This document shows positions 35,960-46,160 of a DNA stretch of 64,000 nucleotides, piece after piece. The stretch is from the NCBI RefSeq assembly GCF_900634415.1, contig NC_041356.1:1113700-1177699 (forward strand). Reading direction: 5' to 3'. Below the pieces are notes generated by a model. That model was given only the letters and a program-made list of their open reading frames with translations, was not told the origin of the DNA and ran no database searches. The position numbers were made by a program, and so were the translations under genes. Position 1 is the stretch's first letter; every line of letters starts with the position of its first letter. This DNA comes from Cottoperca gobio (Eukaryota > Chordata > Actinopteri > Perciformes > Bovichtidae).

Positions 35960-36082
35960 TGTAGATGGAGATTGCATGATATGAGCGGTGGATATCTGCA
36001 GTATGCCCCAGAGAAGGTGGTGATGGTCATAAAAGCCACTTCAGTGTTGCACAATATTTGCAGGATGGCAAATGTCATATAA
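35960..36082 (+). pseudogene. PIF/Harbinger (HARBI1-like) transposase C-terminal remnant
   Basis: The plus-strand frame from 35960 reads RWRLHDMSGGYLQYAPEKVV then MVIKATSVLHNICRMANV and stops at 36080-36082. This matches the end of the HARBI1-like DDE nuclease domain, where the pattern R-W-R-x-L-D ... YSPEKV-x-K-I-I-x-A-C-x-VLHNI is conserved. Only about 40 residues are left; the catalytic acids upstream are gone. It is too short to stand out as an open frame. No TIRs were identified around it, so it may be part of a decayed autonomous relative of the Harbinger class or an isolated relic. Confidence 0.7.
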
Positions 36083-36540
36083 CATCACTGCCCTGGTTAA
36101 AGATGAGGAAATAATGGTTCATTGCCTTCCTCCTCATCTTCACAGACTGGCAGGAACACCACAAACAACTTAATAGATATTTCATATGATAATAAAGTAA
36201 TAAGAAATTACACAATTGGACAGACAATGCACTCTGTTGATTTAAAACATTTTATTAGGAAGAATACGTAAATATATTTATTAATCAATATAGTACAATG
36301 TCTACAATATTTTTAGCTTTTTATTTTAGCTTTTTATCCTACTGTCAAATTAATCCAAATTGTCAAACCCCTCTAGCTTCATGTATGTTACAATGTGCCT
36401 TCATGATTACAAAATGTGAGCATCTACCAGTAACCTACAGATAAATTATCACATTTACCAGCCACTCAAAAGTGAATCATTATTTTGACTCACTTTCATA
36501 TTTTACCAGAATTTGCCTAGTGCTTATTTCACACCCTGCT

Positions 36541-36800
36541 TTTTAAAACCTCTTACCGTGTGCGCCCCGGCGGGACCAGCAGGAGTTTTATTGTGGCATG
36601 TGTTGTGTACATTCCATCATGCTGGATGTGTTTATTTTTTTTAAACATATTTTTGGAAAGCTTACAATCTTGTTTTGAGATTTTGAGATGAAAATCACAA
36701 CAGTGAATTACAATCGGAAATCAAAATCAAAATCATAACTTTGAGCCCCCTCATAAATATCCTCTTTTCAGCAATATTTGTACCTAGATGTGAGAGATAA
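36541..36800 (-). repeat. Copy of the 17.5-18.7 kb DNA-transposon-like repeat (one end)
   Basis: AACCTCTTACCGTGTGCG (36547-36564) matches, with three changes, the right terminus of the 17463-18740 element read on the opposite strand, and its first 16 bases equal the terminus of the copy in L2 at 8861-8876. The body (AAAATCATAACTTTGA and TCCTCTTTTCAGCAATATT) matches 18470-18540 inverted. Confidence 0.75.
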
Positions 36801-37975
36801 AGCGAGCGAGGTATTACATATGGATGGCAGGCAGTGGGCCTATTGATCGCATCCCAAAACTCATCAAGCCAATACAAGAAAATGTCCAATAGATCTGACA
36901 GCCAGTCCATTCGGCCCTCACAGTTCCCTGGGTGGCTAATGACAAATCTACAGCTATATGTCATATAACCATAGGGCCACCAATCCCCCCCCCACGATGC
37001 TCATCCTATTCATTTGTAGTCCATGTGGCTGTTACATGATCCTGCTAAGGCTGTGGATGTGAACAGAGAGATGAAGGTCAGTGAAGCTTCCAACAAACAC
37101 TACGGTAGATAGGAAAACTTTAGTAGTTAGGACACACTTTAGTACAGAATGAAGGATTGGATAAAGGGAAATTGTCATAAATGAATCAGAACATGTTGTA
37201 ATTTGCTATTTAGCAAATGCTATCATGCTAACAAGCTAAGTAGGGAAGGTGGACATAGTTAACAACATTCAAACCCACTTCATGCAGTGATTGGCTAGTA
37301 TGCAAACGTTAGAAAGGGTCACCAAGGTAGTGGCGGACTACTCAACATTTCAGTTTCCACCTCAATGTAAATGTGCCAGAGTTAGAAAATGAGCTAATCC
37401 TTGTCTGTAGTTACTGGACTGCTTATTGCAAATAGTGTCCTACTGTACTATGCTTCGGCTATACATTACGATCCCATACATAAATGGGAAGAGAAAAAGG
37501 AAGATTTCCCTCGCTGGTGCAGAAGTATCTATAGTGAGTATATGGGGATGCAGAGGCTCAGGGTGATGAGAGTGATTTGGGTAGTCATTTTTATAGATCA
37601 GGCAGGATTTTCTGTTAAATTGAATTAGAGTAAAGCAATACATTTGTTATTTAGCTGAGGGTCCCCTGGAACCATTGCTACTATGAGAACCACTGGTGTA
37701 TCCATCATCCTCTCCATGTGTCCGGCAGTGCTCTTCCTCCCTGCTTGCCCTCTCTGGTTTCATAAGAGGCTTTCTGTGTCAGTGAATTTTCTGCACCCAT
37801 GCATCTCGTCCACACACTAACCCCAGGGGCGCAGCCTTGTTTTATGCATGTCCTCTTCCCGTTGCGAAAATGGTCTCTCAGTGGGGAGAAGTGGGCCAGG
37901 GCTGATGCATGCCACTCACATGGGATGTGCAGGGCCACTGATGGTCTGCCCTGAGCCTCGCTGACTGTGGCTGAT

Positions 37976-37980
<5 letters not shown>
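36801..37980. other. Non-coding DNA
   Basis: No gene recognised. 37680-37697 (TATGAGAACCACTGG) resembles a hAT terminus read outward, but no partner end or duplication was found. Short C run at 36988-36993 and beyond. Confidence 0.45.

Positions 37981-38056
<76 letters not shown>
37981..38056. repeat. (AC)n microsatellite
   Basis: 38 uninterrupted AC dinucleotides. Confidence 0.97.
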
Positions 38057-38059
<3 letters not shown>

Positions 38060-38452
38060 CGCTCCCTTCCTTAATATACTCTCACACACAGCACTCTATG
38101 ACTCCAAGAAACCAACTGTAAAACAGTGATTGCATGGGTCATGTACTCGCCAACTGCTTGGTTTTTGAGGATAGCAAATATCATCAATAAATCCTTTAAG
38201 TCTCACTCTGAGTATATGGAAAAGGGGTATGGCAGGAGCCTTAAATTCTCGAAATCGTCAGGGATACATTTTTGCTGACATCCAAGCAGATGGACATAGG
38301 AGAAGACTAAGAGGTCAAGGTCTTGAGTATTTTCTTTTTATTGTAACGAATCAGTACGCGAGTACAGGAATTTCGAATCAGCATCAGTAGGTAGCTAACA
38401 CAACATATGTATCACAAATAAAAGAAACACCAACATAAACATCACTGCACAC

Positions 38453-39384
38453 CAGTGGTGGGCCATCAGGGCCAGGAAGGCCTTCTCTGCTGGCCTAAAC
38501 ATCATCAGAATATACATTTAATTTTTATATATTTTTTCCACAAATATGTATTAAATTATTCCCCATAGTCTATTCTCTTCATTTCATAGCTTTCCTCTTG
38601 GTTGCGCTGCTTCCAGCCTCAGATCGAGATTTGGAGGGCTGGCCTTTATGTTAAAGCTTTTATCCAATAATATTTCAGGCATAATGTGTTGCCAGGGTCC
38701 AAGAAATCTGCCCTTAGGCCTTCAGAATCAACGGTGCGGGCGCCTGTCACTTAAAGTGAACGGAGACAAAACTGTGGCGTTAACCAATCAGATTTCGAGT
38801 TGGGGACACTGGGGCCAGCTAGCAGGCGTACGATAACGTCAGCGCGTCCACGTTTTTTGATTGGATACGCACTATTGAGAGGCAGAGCTATGCAGAGCTA
38901 GCAAACTTTGAACAAGCTAATTTGTGTAGATTTCTACGAGCTGTTTTTTTTCAACCCACAATGGCTGAAGGAGGAGAAGAGATCGATTTGGTCGCAGATA
39001 TAATTACAACGCCATTTTCAATAAAAGATAGACATTGTGAGAAGAGAACGGCCAACCCCAACGCTAGCGAGCCTATCACAGCTGGGAAAAGGGTTTGTCC
39101 GCCACTTTCAAATCACTAACTACGAGCGGTACCTCTGACTCACAGCCTCCGAGAGGCACTGCACATTGTACTGCTGGGAATGCCTGCTATTTACAACTAA
39201 ATGTTTCGTAAATATTAATATAACTGTTGTTAGGGTGATGCAACGCCCAGTTATACTGACGTTTCTGTATATAGTTTCTAGAGCCATGGCGTCATAATGA
39301 TGGCATTAAGAGGTGGAATAATTCAGGTAGGACTGTGTAGGACATCACTGAAGGCCTAGGTGTGAAATGCACGGCCCGCCACTG
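38453..39384 (+). mobile_element. hAT-superfamily DNA transposon, non-autonomous
   Basis: 932 bp with TIRs CAGTGGTGGGCCATCAGGG on the left and, inward on the other strand, CAGTGGCGGGCCGTGCATT on the right. Flanks are ctgcacac (38445-38452) and ttgcacac (39385-39392): an 8-bp duplication with one substitution. Inside is the start of a transposase at 38961. GGCC-rich subterminal DNA (GGCCAGGAAGGCCTTC on the left, GAAGGCCTAGG on the right) is also partly symmetrical. Confidence 0.9.
38961..39119 (+). pseudogene. hAT transposase N-terminal remnant (ZMYM1-like)
   Basis: ATG 38961 opens 52 residues starting MAEGGEEIDLVADIITTPFS. The EIDLVADII-x-x-PFS pattern is the N-terminus I recognise from fish hAT transposases annotated as zinc finger MYM-type 1-like. 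The frame runs out after RVCPPLSNH at 39119; the zinc-finger and catalytic parts are deleted. It lies centrally in the hAT element on the same strand as the expected transcript. Confidence 0.6.
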
Positions 39385-39439
39385 TTGCACACTGTGCATA
39401 GGCACGAATAAACGACACGTAGGCACAATCAGCCACATC

Positions 39440-39810
39440 AGGAAGAGTCAAATGCTGCAGAGTAGAAATATCTTTTCAGCCTGAAATTAAAAGAGTCAAT
39501 GGAGGGGGCTAGACAACAGTTTAGCGGCTGCAACAAAAAAGGCACGGTCACCGCGGAATTTAGGTTTAGACCGCGGTACAGACATAGGCCCAAAGTCAGC
39601 CGACCTGAGGGACCTGGAGGTAGACTAGAAGGTTAGGAGGTCTGCAATATAGGAGCCTTGCCAATTTAGGGTTTTATACACAAACAGGAGACACTTGAAA
39701 ACGATTCTGAACCGCACTGGCAGCCAGTGGAGAGAGGCCTGAATAGGGGTACCTGTCAGGAGCCTAGGTGGGGCATTCTGGATTACTTGCAGGTGGGACA
39801 GGGATGATAT
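39440..39810 (-). pseudogene. LINE reverse transcriptase C-terminal fragment (L2/CR1-like)
   Basis: On the minus strand, in frames that shift, one reads TGTPIQASLHWLPVRFRIVF followed by KCLLFVYKTLN, then RDRAF-like and finally FNFRLKRYFYSAAFDSS with a stop. HWLPV-x-x-RI-x-FK and the terminal LK-x-x-F-x-x-AF motif are the 3' coding end of L2/CR1-clade LINEs. This copy differs from the L2 at 5-9 kb and at 40.9 kb, so it is another subfamily. It begins 50 bases after the hAT element. Confidence 0.75.
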
Positions 39811-39844
39811 AAATTATCTTGGATGACTTTCTCAAGACAATCAG

Positions 39845-40215
39845 CTGTTCGGCGGCGCATGCAGAAGGACTAACATCTGCTCCGTGTGAAGAAAAACATC
39901 TCACAAATGATTAGTTGATTTCAAAGATTGCAACAGCTGTTCATTGGCTTTTATCAATGTGACTATGTTCAAGATGGATATGTTTTTTACTGGAAACGGT
40001 GTGTGGAGATCGACAATGAACCCGGAAGTGTTTTTTTTTTTTTAATCATTACTGCCGACGGTACAATAATGAGACCTAATAGGTCATGGGTTATGGGTTT
40101 GACTGTGAGTGTGCTTGCTTATGTGATATGCCTACTGTACTTGCTGTTGTGATTTTGATCTCAAAACAGTTTCTCACTCAAATAGATGAGATTCGAAGCT
40201 TTCTAAAAATATGCG
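39845..40215 (+). repeat. Diverged copy of the 18.3-18.6 kb repeat
   Basis: Blocks in the same order and strand as 18365-18640: GATTTCAAAGATTGCAACA, GTGACTATGTTCAAG, TTTTTACTGGAAACGG, GTGAGTGTGCTTGCTT, GTTGTGATTTTGATCTC and GATGAGATTCGAAGCTTTC. Divergence is higher than between the other copies, so it is older. The frame 39928-40152 crossing it is not a gene. Confidence 0.65.
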
Positions 40216-40889
40216 ACATTGCGCAATAACTCCAACTACAGCTGACTGGGCACAGCTGTAGTGCCTCTTAAATGTGGACGGCATAATAAGGCAGCCCGTT
40301 GTAGTGCTGTGTTTTTTTTTTTTCTCATAAAAGCAGATTGAAGGTCAGATAAAATATTATTAGTCGCTTTTTGTAGCCAAGTTCAACAACCGTTAATCGT
40401 GTAATTACTGTTATGTTGTAGAAAAGGTGTGAGGTGTGAGAGCGGCAAACGAGGATCATTAACAAAAAGCAAGCTTTATTAAAACAAAGCTGAAAGTAGT
40501 CATGGCAGTGTGATATTGAAGCTTCAATACGTGCTTCAAACCCAGAACTACAATTCCACAGAACCACTGCTTCGAAGCTTGCTTTAAATCACGTGACATA
40601 TGACGTCCGAAGCAATAACTGCTTCATTGCCTGAATGAATCACCGGACTGGTTCATGGTCCAATCAGGTGATTCGCTGGCACTGCCTCGTTTCGATTATG
40701 AAATGTTGAGACAGTTTTGAATTTGAACGCCTCAACACTTTATCACCGCAAATTTGTGGGTTGTTGTCGTAGTATGCATTGTTGCTGTTGAGTTTTTGGT
40801 ATTGCTTTTGTATTGGATCATTATGCAGCCAGCCAACTAGCAAAACAAAACATCTGTTTCTTGTGAGCAAGTAAAGAAAACAAATCTAA

Positions 40890-41622
40890 ACTGCAGGGTT
40901 ACTTGTAGTTCCTAGAGTCTCTAAGAGTACAATGGGAGCCAGAGCCTACAGCTATTAAGCTCCTCTCCAGTGGAACCAGCTTCCAGTTTGTGTTCGGGAG
41001 GCAGACACACTCTCCACATTTAAGAGTAGGCTAAAGACTTTCCTTTTTGATAAGGCATATATTTAGGGCTGGCTCAGGTTTGCCTTGGATCAGCCCCTAG
41101 TTATGCTGCTATAGGCTGCAGGGGACAACTCCCTGCTCTCCTCTTTCTCTTCCTCTCTCCTCCACTCCCTCTCTTCTTCTCCCTCTCTATCTGTATGCAT
41201 TTATATAAATGTATGTTACTAACTCATCATCCGGGGTATCATCCCCGGAGTTTCTGTGTCTATGATGAGGCATGCCTCTGATAAAGTTTACGTCAGGATC
41301 AGGAATCGGGCCTGCTGCGCCTGCTGCACCTGCAACATCATTTCTGTCAAATGTTGTATTTGTACTATGTTGTTTATCCTGTACACACGACATCTATTGC
41401 ACGTCTGTCCGTCCTGGGAGAGGGATCCCTCCTCAGTTGCTCTCCCTGAGGTTTCTTCCATTTTTCCCCCTTTAATTATGGGGTTTCTTTTAGTAATTTT
41501 TTCCTTGTGCGATGCGAGGGTCTAAGGACAGAGGGTGTTGTAACCTGTACAGTCTGTAAAGCACACTGAGACAAATGTATAATTTGTGATATTGGGCTAT
41601 ATAAATACATTTGATTTGATCC
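40890..41622 (+). mobile_element. L2 LINE 3' end, 5' truncated
   Basis: The plus-strand block begins in the coding end (GCAGGGTTAC; CCTAGAGTCTCTAAGAG) and includes the same RT C-terminal coding region as 5577-5760 of the minus-strand copy. It then passes through the 3' untranslated region and ends with ATACATTTGATTTGATC at 41606-41622, fewer tail repeats than the other copy. Frame is open only in pieces. Inserted in the hAT element, so it is younger than it. Confidence 0.9.
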
Positions 41623-41636
41623 CACATATTCATGCT

Positions 41637-41800
41637 GTGCCACAGTGGTGCAGCTCGGAGAGCAGGCATCCCTCATTCAAAGTATTTGCCGCAGCGGCCC
41701 GGGGTTCGATTCCGACCCGTGGCCATTTGCTGTATGTCCTTTCCCCTTCACTCTATCCAATCTTAAACATTACTATAATTTTAGGCATAAAAAGCACAGC
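41637..41800 (+). mobile_element. tRNA-derived SINE
   Basis: GGCCCGGGGTTCGATTCCGA (41696-41715) is a strong Pol III B-box, with an A-box-like GTGGTGCAGCTCGGAGAGC about 50 bases upstream, then CGTGGCCATTTGCTGTATGT and an A-rich end (AGGCATAAAAAGCAC). This is the layout of a common teleost tRNA-related SINE. Placed directly after the L2 tail inside the hAT element. Confidence 0.8.
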
Positions 41801-42641
41801 ATTTTTTCCCCAGCACTCTCTTCTCAATAACACACACATCAATCTTTATTTTTAAATAGAACATGATATTCAGTCTTAGATGTGTGCGTCAAAGAATTTT
41901 TAAGGCAAAGATACTTTAAATCCACTGCAGCCTTGCACTTCGCCAGTAGAGGTCACTGTACCTGAAGCTTCGAGTAATGAACCCATTTTCGAAACAATTG
42001 GCTGAAGTGGTTCAGTGCTTCACAAAAGCTTAATTTGCTTAATTTGCTCACTAGCTGAAAGCCCAAAAAGGTACAAAGCAAAAACAACCGAGGGATCAAG
42101 CTATAAAAATAAAGTAAAAAGTAAACTGAAAAGACAAACCAGGATGACACAAGGAAGCACACGGAAGAATGCCAGGGAACATCAACATAACATGGATGTA
42201 ACAAGAATGATGAACAGACCAGGAACACTAGGACAGACAGGTGTATATAGACAGACACTAATCACAAGGGAACAAGACACAGCTGGCGGAGAAAGGCAAA
42301 GACACAAGAGCAGGGAGAATGGACACAGGAGGATCAAATCAACAATCACAGGGAAAGGGAAAAACAGAAGGACAGGAAGTAATACAAGACATGACACAAG
42401 GGGAAGGGAATATTTCAAAAATAAAACAGGAAACAGAAAACCAAGATCATGACAATTACAGGACCAACAGTGAAACCTTGACGAGGATCACAGGTTTCTA
42501 GAGTTAAATACAAATTTCACAAATATATTAATGATAGAGTTTGATCAGTACGAATAAATAATCACTCTGGATGTCAATTTAATTATTTACACTCGTAGAT
42601 CGACTACACATTAATATTTACAGATTTTCATTTAACAAACC

Positions 42642-42643
<2 letters not shown>

Positions 42644-42713
<70 letters not shown>
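42644..42713. repeat. (AC)n microsatellite
   Basis: About 35 AC dinucleotides without interruption. Confidence 0.97.
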
Positions 42714-42714
<1 letters not shown>

Positions 42715-43043
42715 TCTTCCCCCGGTGATGGGCTTTTATAGCTGTGTGTTACCTTGGATTCTGTAGTCTAGTATTAAATATGAAATCAAATAACACAAAT
42801 ATGTACATATTCAAATAAAGGTAAAATTACTGACACAATTAAATTCTACATTGACTGAGGCTGATGGGAATTTCATAGTTTTGCCGGTGTTTATTCACAA
42901 ACCAAAGTATTGTACAAATTGAAACGTTGACATGCTGATGCTGGATGAAAGTTTTGAGGATCATCAAAATAATTACAATTCGTAACAAAATCTAAAATAT
43001 TAACATCATGCATCTAAAGGAAAGGCTATATATGTTCCGCAAA

Positions 43044-43120
43044 TGTTTATTGTAATCCATCCAATATTTAACAAGGTATTTCAGTCTGGATCCACATTAC
43101 GATACAGTTAACAGGTTGGT
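43044..43120. repeat. Dispersed repeat (copy 2; copy 1 at 9883-9960)
   Basis: Contains AATCCATCCAATATTT and GTATTTCAGTCTGGATC; see copy 1. Confidence 0.4.
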
Positions 43121-44157
43121 AACAGAAACGCAGTTCGAGGCTTTGACGACACATTGTTGACAGTTGGTCTGTTCATCTTTGTGAAAGTCATTTAGCCTGT
43201 AATCAGAACTGACCTGGCAGGTCACACAGCTTGCAAATAGCTACAAAACTAACAGACTCACAATCATGTTTCACATTCAAGGAATTTGTCTTTTTGAGCA
43301 AGAGCAAATAAAAATCAAGTACTGCAAAGTTAAAAAACTAAATATAGAATAGAAAAACATACACCATAAGTTGTCAGTATAAAGCATAGAGAGTATGTGC
43401 AATGTACAGAGATTGTAATAACCCAGAAGATTTAAAACATTGTGACTAATATGGGACAAAATTGCTATAATATATATATATAATATAATATCTCCCAGTT
43501 TCCCCCAAGAGTCGTGTTGAGTGCAAAAGAAATGTGCATGATGTGCAATATAGTTTTAGATTGTAATAATGTATTTATTTTTATTTAGGAAGGCAGTGGA
43601 GTAGCCACATGGATACAGATAAAACATCCTTTATTGCAGTCCATAACTCTGCCTCACACACACAAGAAACTACATCACCTGTGACTGACAGTCTGAATCC
43701 TGCAAATCTACCTGAGGACTTTGATATAAGCTACTGCCGCCTTACTGTATTTACCACATTTGCCATTTGTACATTTTTCCGAAATGACGACATGAGTTAA
43801 GCAAACACACCCTAAATGTTTTTAGAATATGCGATTCTTTAAGATATGTACAGATACAACCACCTAGAATGCCCCCTCCCTCCCTGATGGTACCTTAGCA
43901 GGTCCGTGAGGGATCCCTGCTGGGGCACCGTCAGGTACTTGGCTGAAAAGAAATCCTGACGTAGTGAACGCATGGCCTATGGTGCATTATGTGGAAATCA
44001 ATCCACCAGGTGGAAGCAATGATGGAAGCTGACGCTGTTTACTGCAGCTTTGATAATCTGTATTTATCATACTTGACGTGAGGAAATGTGCTTCCAGGTT
44101 AGGACAATATTATGCTGAAACACCAATACAGATTGTTGTTAGTATGCATTAAATAGC

Positions 44158-44421
44158 GAGACGACTGAAGGAGACACGCCTCTAGTTACTCTCTGATATG
44201 AATCATTGCAACAATCTCAAAAAAAGATTTTAAGGCTGAAATATTGCAAGCTGAAGCTGAAATCATAATTTCTGATTATTATAGGCTATATCATGATAAT
44301 ATCTACATGATCAGGCCATGACAATATCATGGTGAAGTATTTTGTAAAACACGGAGAGTTGTTTTTTATACACAGTGTAAGTTATGTGAGACGGCTGAAG
44401 GACACACGTCTCCAGTTACTC
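44158..44421. repeat. 34-bp direct repeat pair
   Basis: 44158-44191 and 44388-44421 are both 34 bases starting GAGACG and ending AGTTACTC, with 30 of 34 positions identical; 196 bases separate them. Confidence 0.85.
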
Positions 44422-44979
44422 ATTTATACTTTTATTCTGTCCGTGAAGGCTCTAACGATGCGTTATTCAACAGAAATGCATGAAAATAAAAGAAAGACAG
44501 GTTGGAAATGAATGACACACACTAAGAAATATCTGTGTGCACTGCACTCATTAAAGCAGCAAAAATGTATCAGAAATGTTTACCGTCACTGTCTTTTCCA
44601 TGAATGTAGTGTAATGATGAAATCAGTTCAAACGGACAGTGTGAAACATATTTTGGCTTGCAAAGTAAACACTTTAAAAATCTCTCTTGCTATATTTTTA
44701 ATGGTTATTATCCTATTGTAGGTTAATGCTTCACTTTAGACAGTAGGAAAGTTCTCTCAGAGTTTCAGCAGTTTGGTTGAATTTTGGTATTCTTGCCCTG
44801 CTGACTGACTGACAGGCATTACACTGGAGTAAATGCAATACACAATATAAAGAATACATTAGAAAACAATAAATATGCCAAACATAAGTAAAACATAAAC
44901 ATTAGAGATTGTATGGACCCAGTTTAGAGGTGAAATTACTGCGCCCTATATCATTATGGGAATGGCCCATTTCAGAATA

Positions 44980-44983
<4 letters not shown>

Positions 44984-45004
<21 letters not shown>
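44984..45004. repeat. (AT)n run
   Basis: About ten AT units inside AT-rich DNA. Confidence 0.85.
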
Positions 45005-45010
<6 letters not shown>

Positions 45011-45204
45011 AATTATAATTATGATATGATTCATCACAGCTGGTAAATATGAAGCTTATTTTAATTACTGTATATACTACTGGGGGCTTAATCTATACTA
45101 ATATATGATGCCTATATATAGATATAAAATATAAATAAATTAAGTATCTTTAGTCCTTTTTCTTTAGTGCATTATAAAGTGCATATCTACACATAGGTGT
45201 ATCT

Positions 45205-45359
45205 ACGCAGAAGGAAGGAAGTTCAATACCAGGGCTGTCACCATTGAGCCCCTGAGCAAGGTACATAGCCCTGAGCTGCTCCAGGGAGACTGTCCCTGTA
45301 GTTAGTTCACTGTAAGTCACTAAATGACCTGTAATGTAATGTAATGTAATGTAATGTAA
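45205..45359 (+). mobile_element. SINE with (GTAAT)n tail
   Basis: The block contains AGTTCAATACCAGGGCTGTC (weak B-box), the conserved TGAGCAAGGTACATAGCCCTGA, CTCCAGGGAGACTGTCCCTG, TGTAAGTCACT and TAAATGACCTGTAATG, ending in five GTAAT units (45331-45359). This order is that of a very common acanthomorph SINE. The 5' tRNA-like head is degenerate or truncated. Confidence 0.75.
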
Positions 45360-45955
45360 CATAGGGACCATTTGCACCAATAAAATAAGAATATTGAGTG
45401 CATTACTCCCACCCATGGGCCAAGAGAAACTATGATATGATTGTGACACGCAGCAATAAGTTCATTATTTTAAAGTTGAAGTACTGAAGTACTGAAAGTC
45501 AGCTTTAGACTACATTTAAATATTTGGATTTATTAGGACTCTGTCCGTGTTGCTACTGTTCATTTGAGTTGAATCCAAATGCAGTTTGAATAAAATGACC
45601 CTCTGCAGTATATAAGTTGTATTAAAATTGAAATTTTTTTGTTTATCACTATGAAACAGGTCTGAAGTATTTAAGTTGAAAAGTTTGAAAATACAAATAT
45701 TTCCAATGGCATCTCAGAGTACAAACTATAGTGAAGCTTAATCTGTGTTATGATGAGTACAGTACTTAGTTACATTCCATCACTGAAAATCAGGGCTTAT
45801 GCTGTAAACATTATTGAAGTTCCAGCAAGTACTGTATGTCTGGGTAACATACCGTGTAAACCATTGCCTAAACAAAGACAAATGACTCTTCAGTGTACTT
45901 TAGCTGGTTTATGTGTTTTTATGAAGGAAGCGCCATTTTATGGTGAAACCTTTTA
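45360..45955. other. Non-coding DNA
   Basis: AT-rich, with no recognisable gene or repeat. Confidence 0.5.
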
Positions 45956-46009
45956 ATTAAATGAATGGGCGTGTTTAGATTCCACTATAAGCACACCCAT
46001 TCATTTAAT
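45956..46009. repeat. 18-bp inverted repeat (hairpin), 18-bp loop
   Basis: ATTAAATGAATGGGCGTG (45956-45973) pairs with CACACCCATTCATTTAAT (45992-46009) with a single mismatch (a G-T pair in RNA). A run of 11 G follows at 46022-46032. It could be a footprint of a small inverted-repeat element or a stable RNA stem; no function is known. Confidence 0.92.
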
Positions 46010-46102
46010 CTTTAGGAAACAGGGGGGGGGGGCAGAGTCCCAGGGGACTGGGATTCAGCTGGCAGTCGGCTGGGAGGGGAAATTCTAGATGGCTGAATCT
46101 GT

Positions 46103-46160
46103 TTAACCCTTGTGGTTCGAAAGCTGTTTGTGTCCCTTGGGTCAATTTTGACCCATGATT
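46103..46160 (+). repeat. piggyBac-like transposon end (single end only)
   Basis: TTAACCCTTGTGGTTCGAAA followed by GGGTCAATTTTGACCCATG: TTAA, a CCCTTGTG terminus and a nearly palindromic GGGTCAA/TTGACCC motif, as in a widespread fish element family with TTAA targets. The other end was not found, so the copy is truncated or too diverged. Confidence 0.5.

Larger units (their letters stand above)
40497..42053. mobile_element. hAT-like DNA transposon inside the LTR, itself hosting an L2 tail and a SINE
   Basis: Bounded by the exact 8-bp duplication gctgaaag (40489-40496, 42054-42061). The ends are TAGTCATGG on the left and TAGTGAGCA inward on the right. Own sequence is 40497-40889 and about 41801-42053; both are rich in GAAGC motifs and share GAACCACT. 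Between them are a 5'-truncated L2 and a SINE. No transposase found, so it was non-autonomous. hAT membership is inferred from the 8-bp duplication. Confidence 0.82.
40409..42454 (-). mobile_element. Solo LTR split by a hAT element
   Basis: The outer ends are flanked by the exact 5-bp duplication attac (40404-40408, 42455-42459). On the minus strand the LTR starts TGTCATGATC at 42454 and ends at 40409. The LTR pieces are 42062-42454 and 40409-40496 (481 bp together), interrupted by a hAT insertion at 40497-42053. AATAAAGC (about 40474-40481, minus) marks the polyadenylation region. It shares blocks with the solo LTR at 15211-15618 (GGGAACAAGACACAGCTGG, ATGGACACAGGAGGA) and is another member of that family. 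Clade is inferred as Ty3/gypsy-like. Confidence 0.9.
42460..45204. other. Non-coding DNA
   Basis: AT-rich DNA holding an (AC)n microsatellite, a dispersed repeat at about 43044-43120, a local 34-bp duplication at 44158/44388 and an (AT)n run at 44984-45004. No gene recognised. Confidence 0.5.

Noticed and set aside
41637..41800. Possible tRNA gene because of a good B-box
   Set aside because: No cloverleaf or A-box at tRNA spacing, and a SINE body and A-rich end follow.
42015..42452. 145-codon plus-strand frame rich in K, R, T and G
   Set aside because: It is an antisense reading of the split LTR at 42062-42454.
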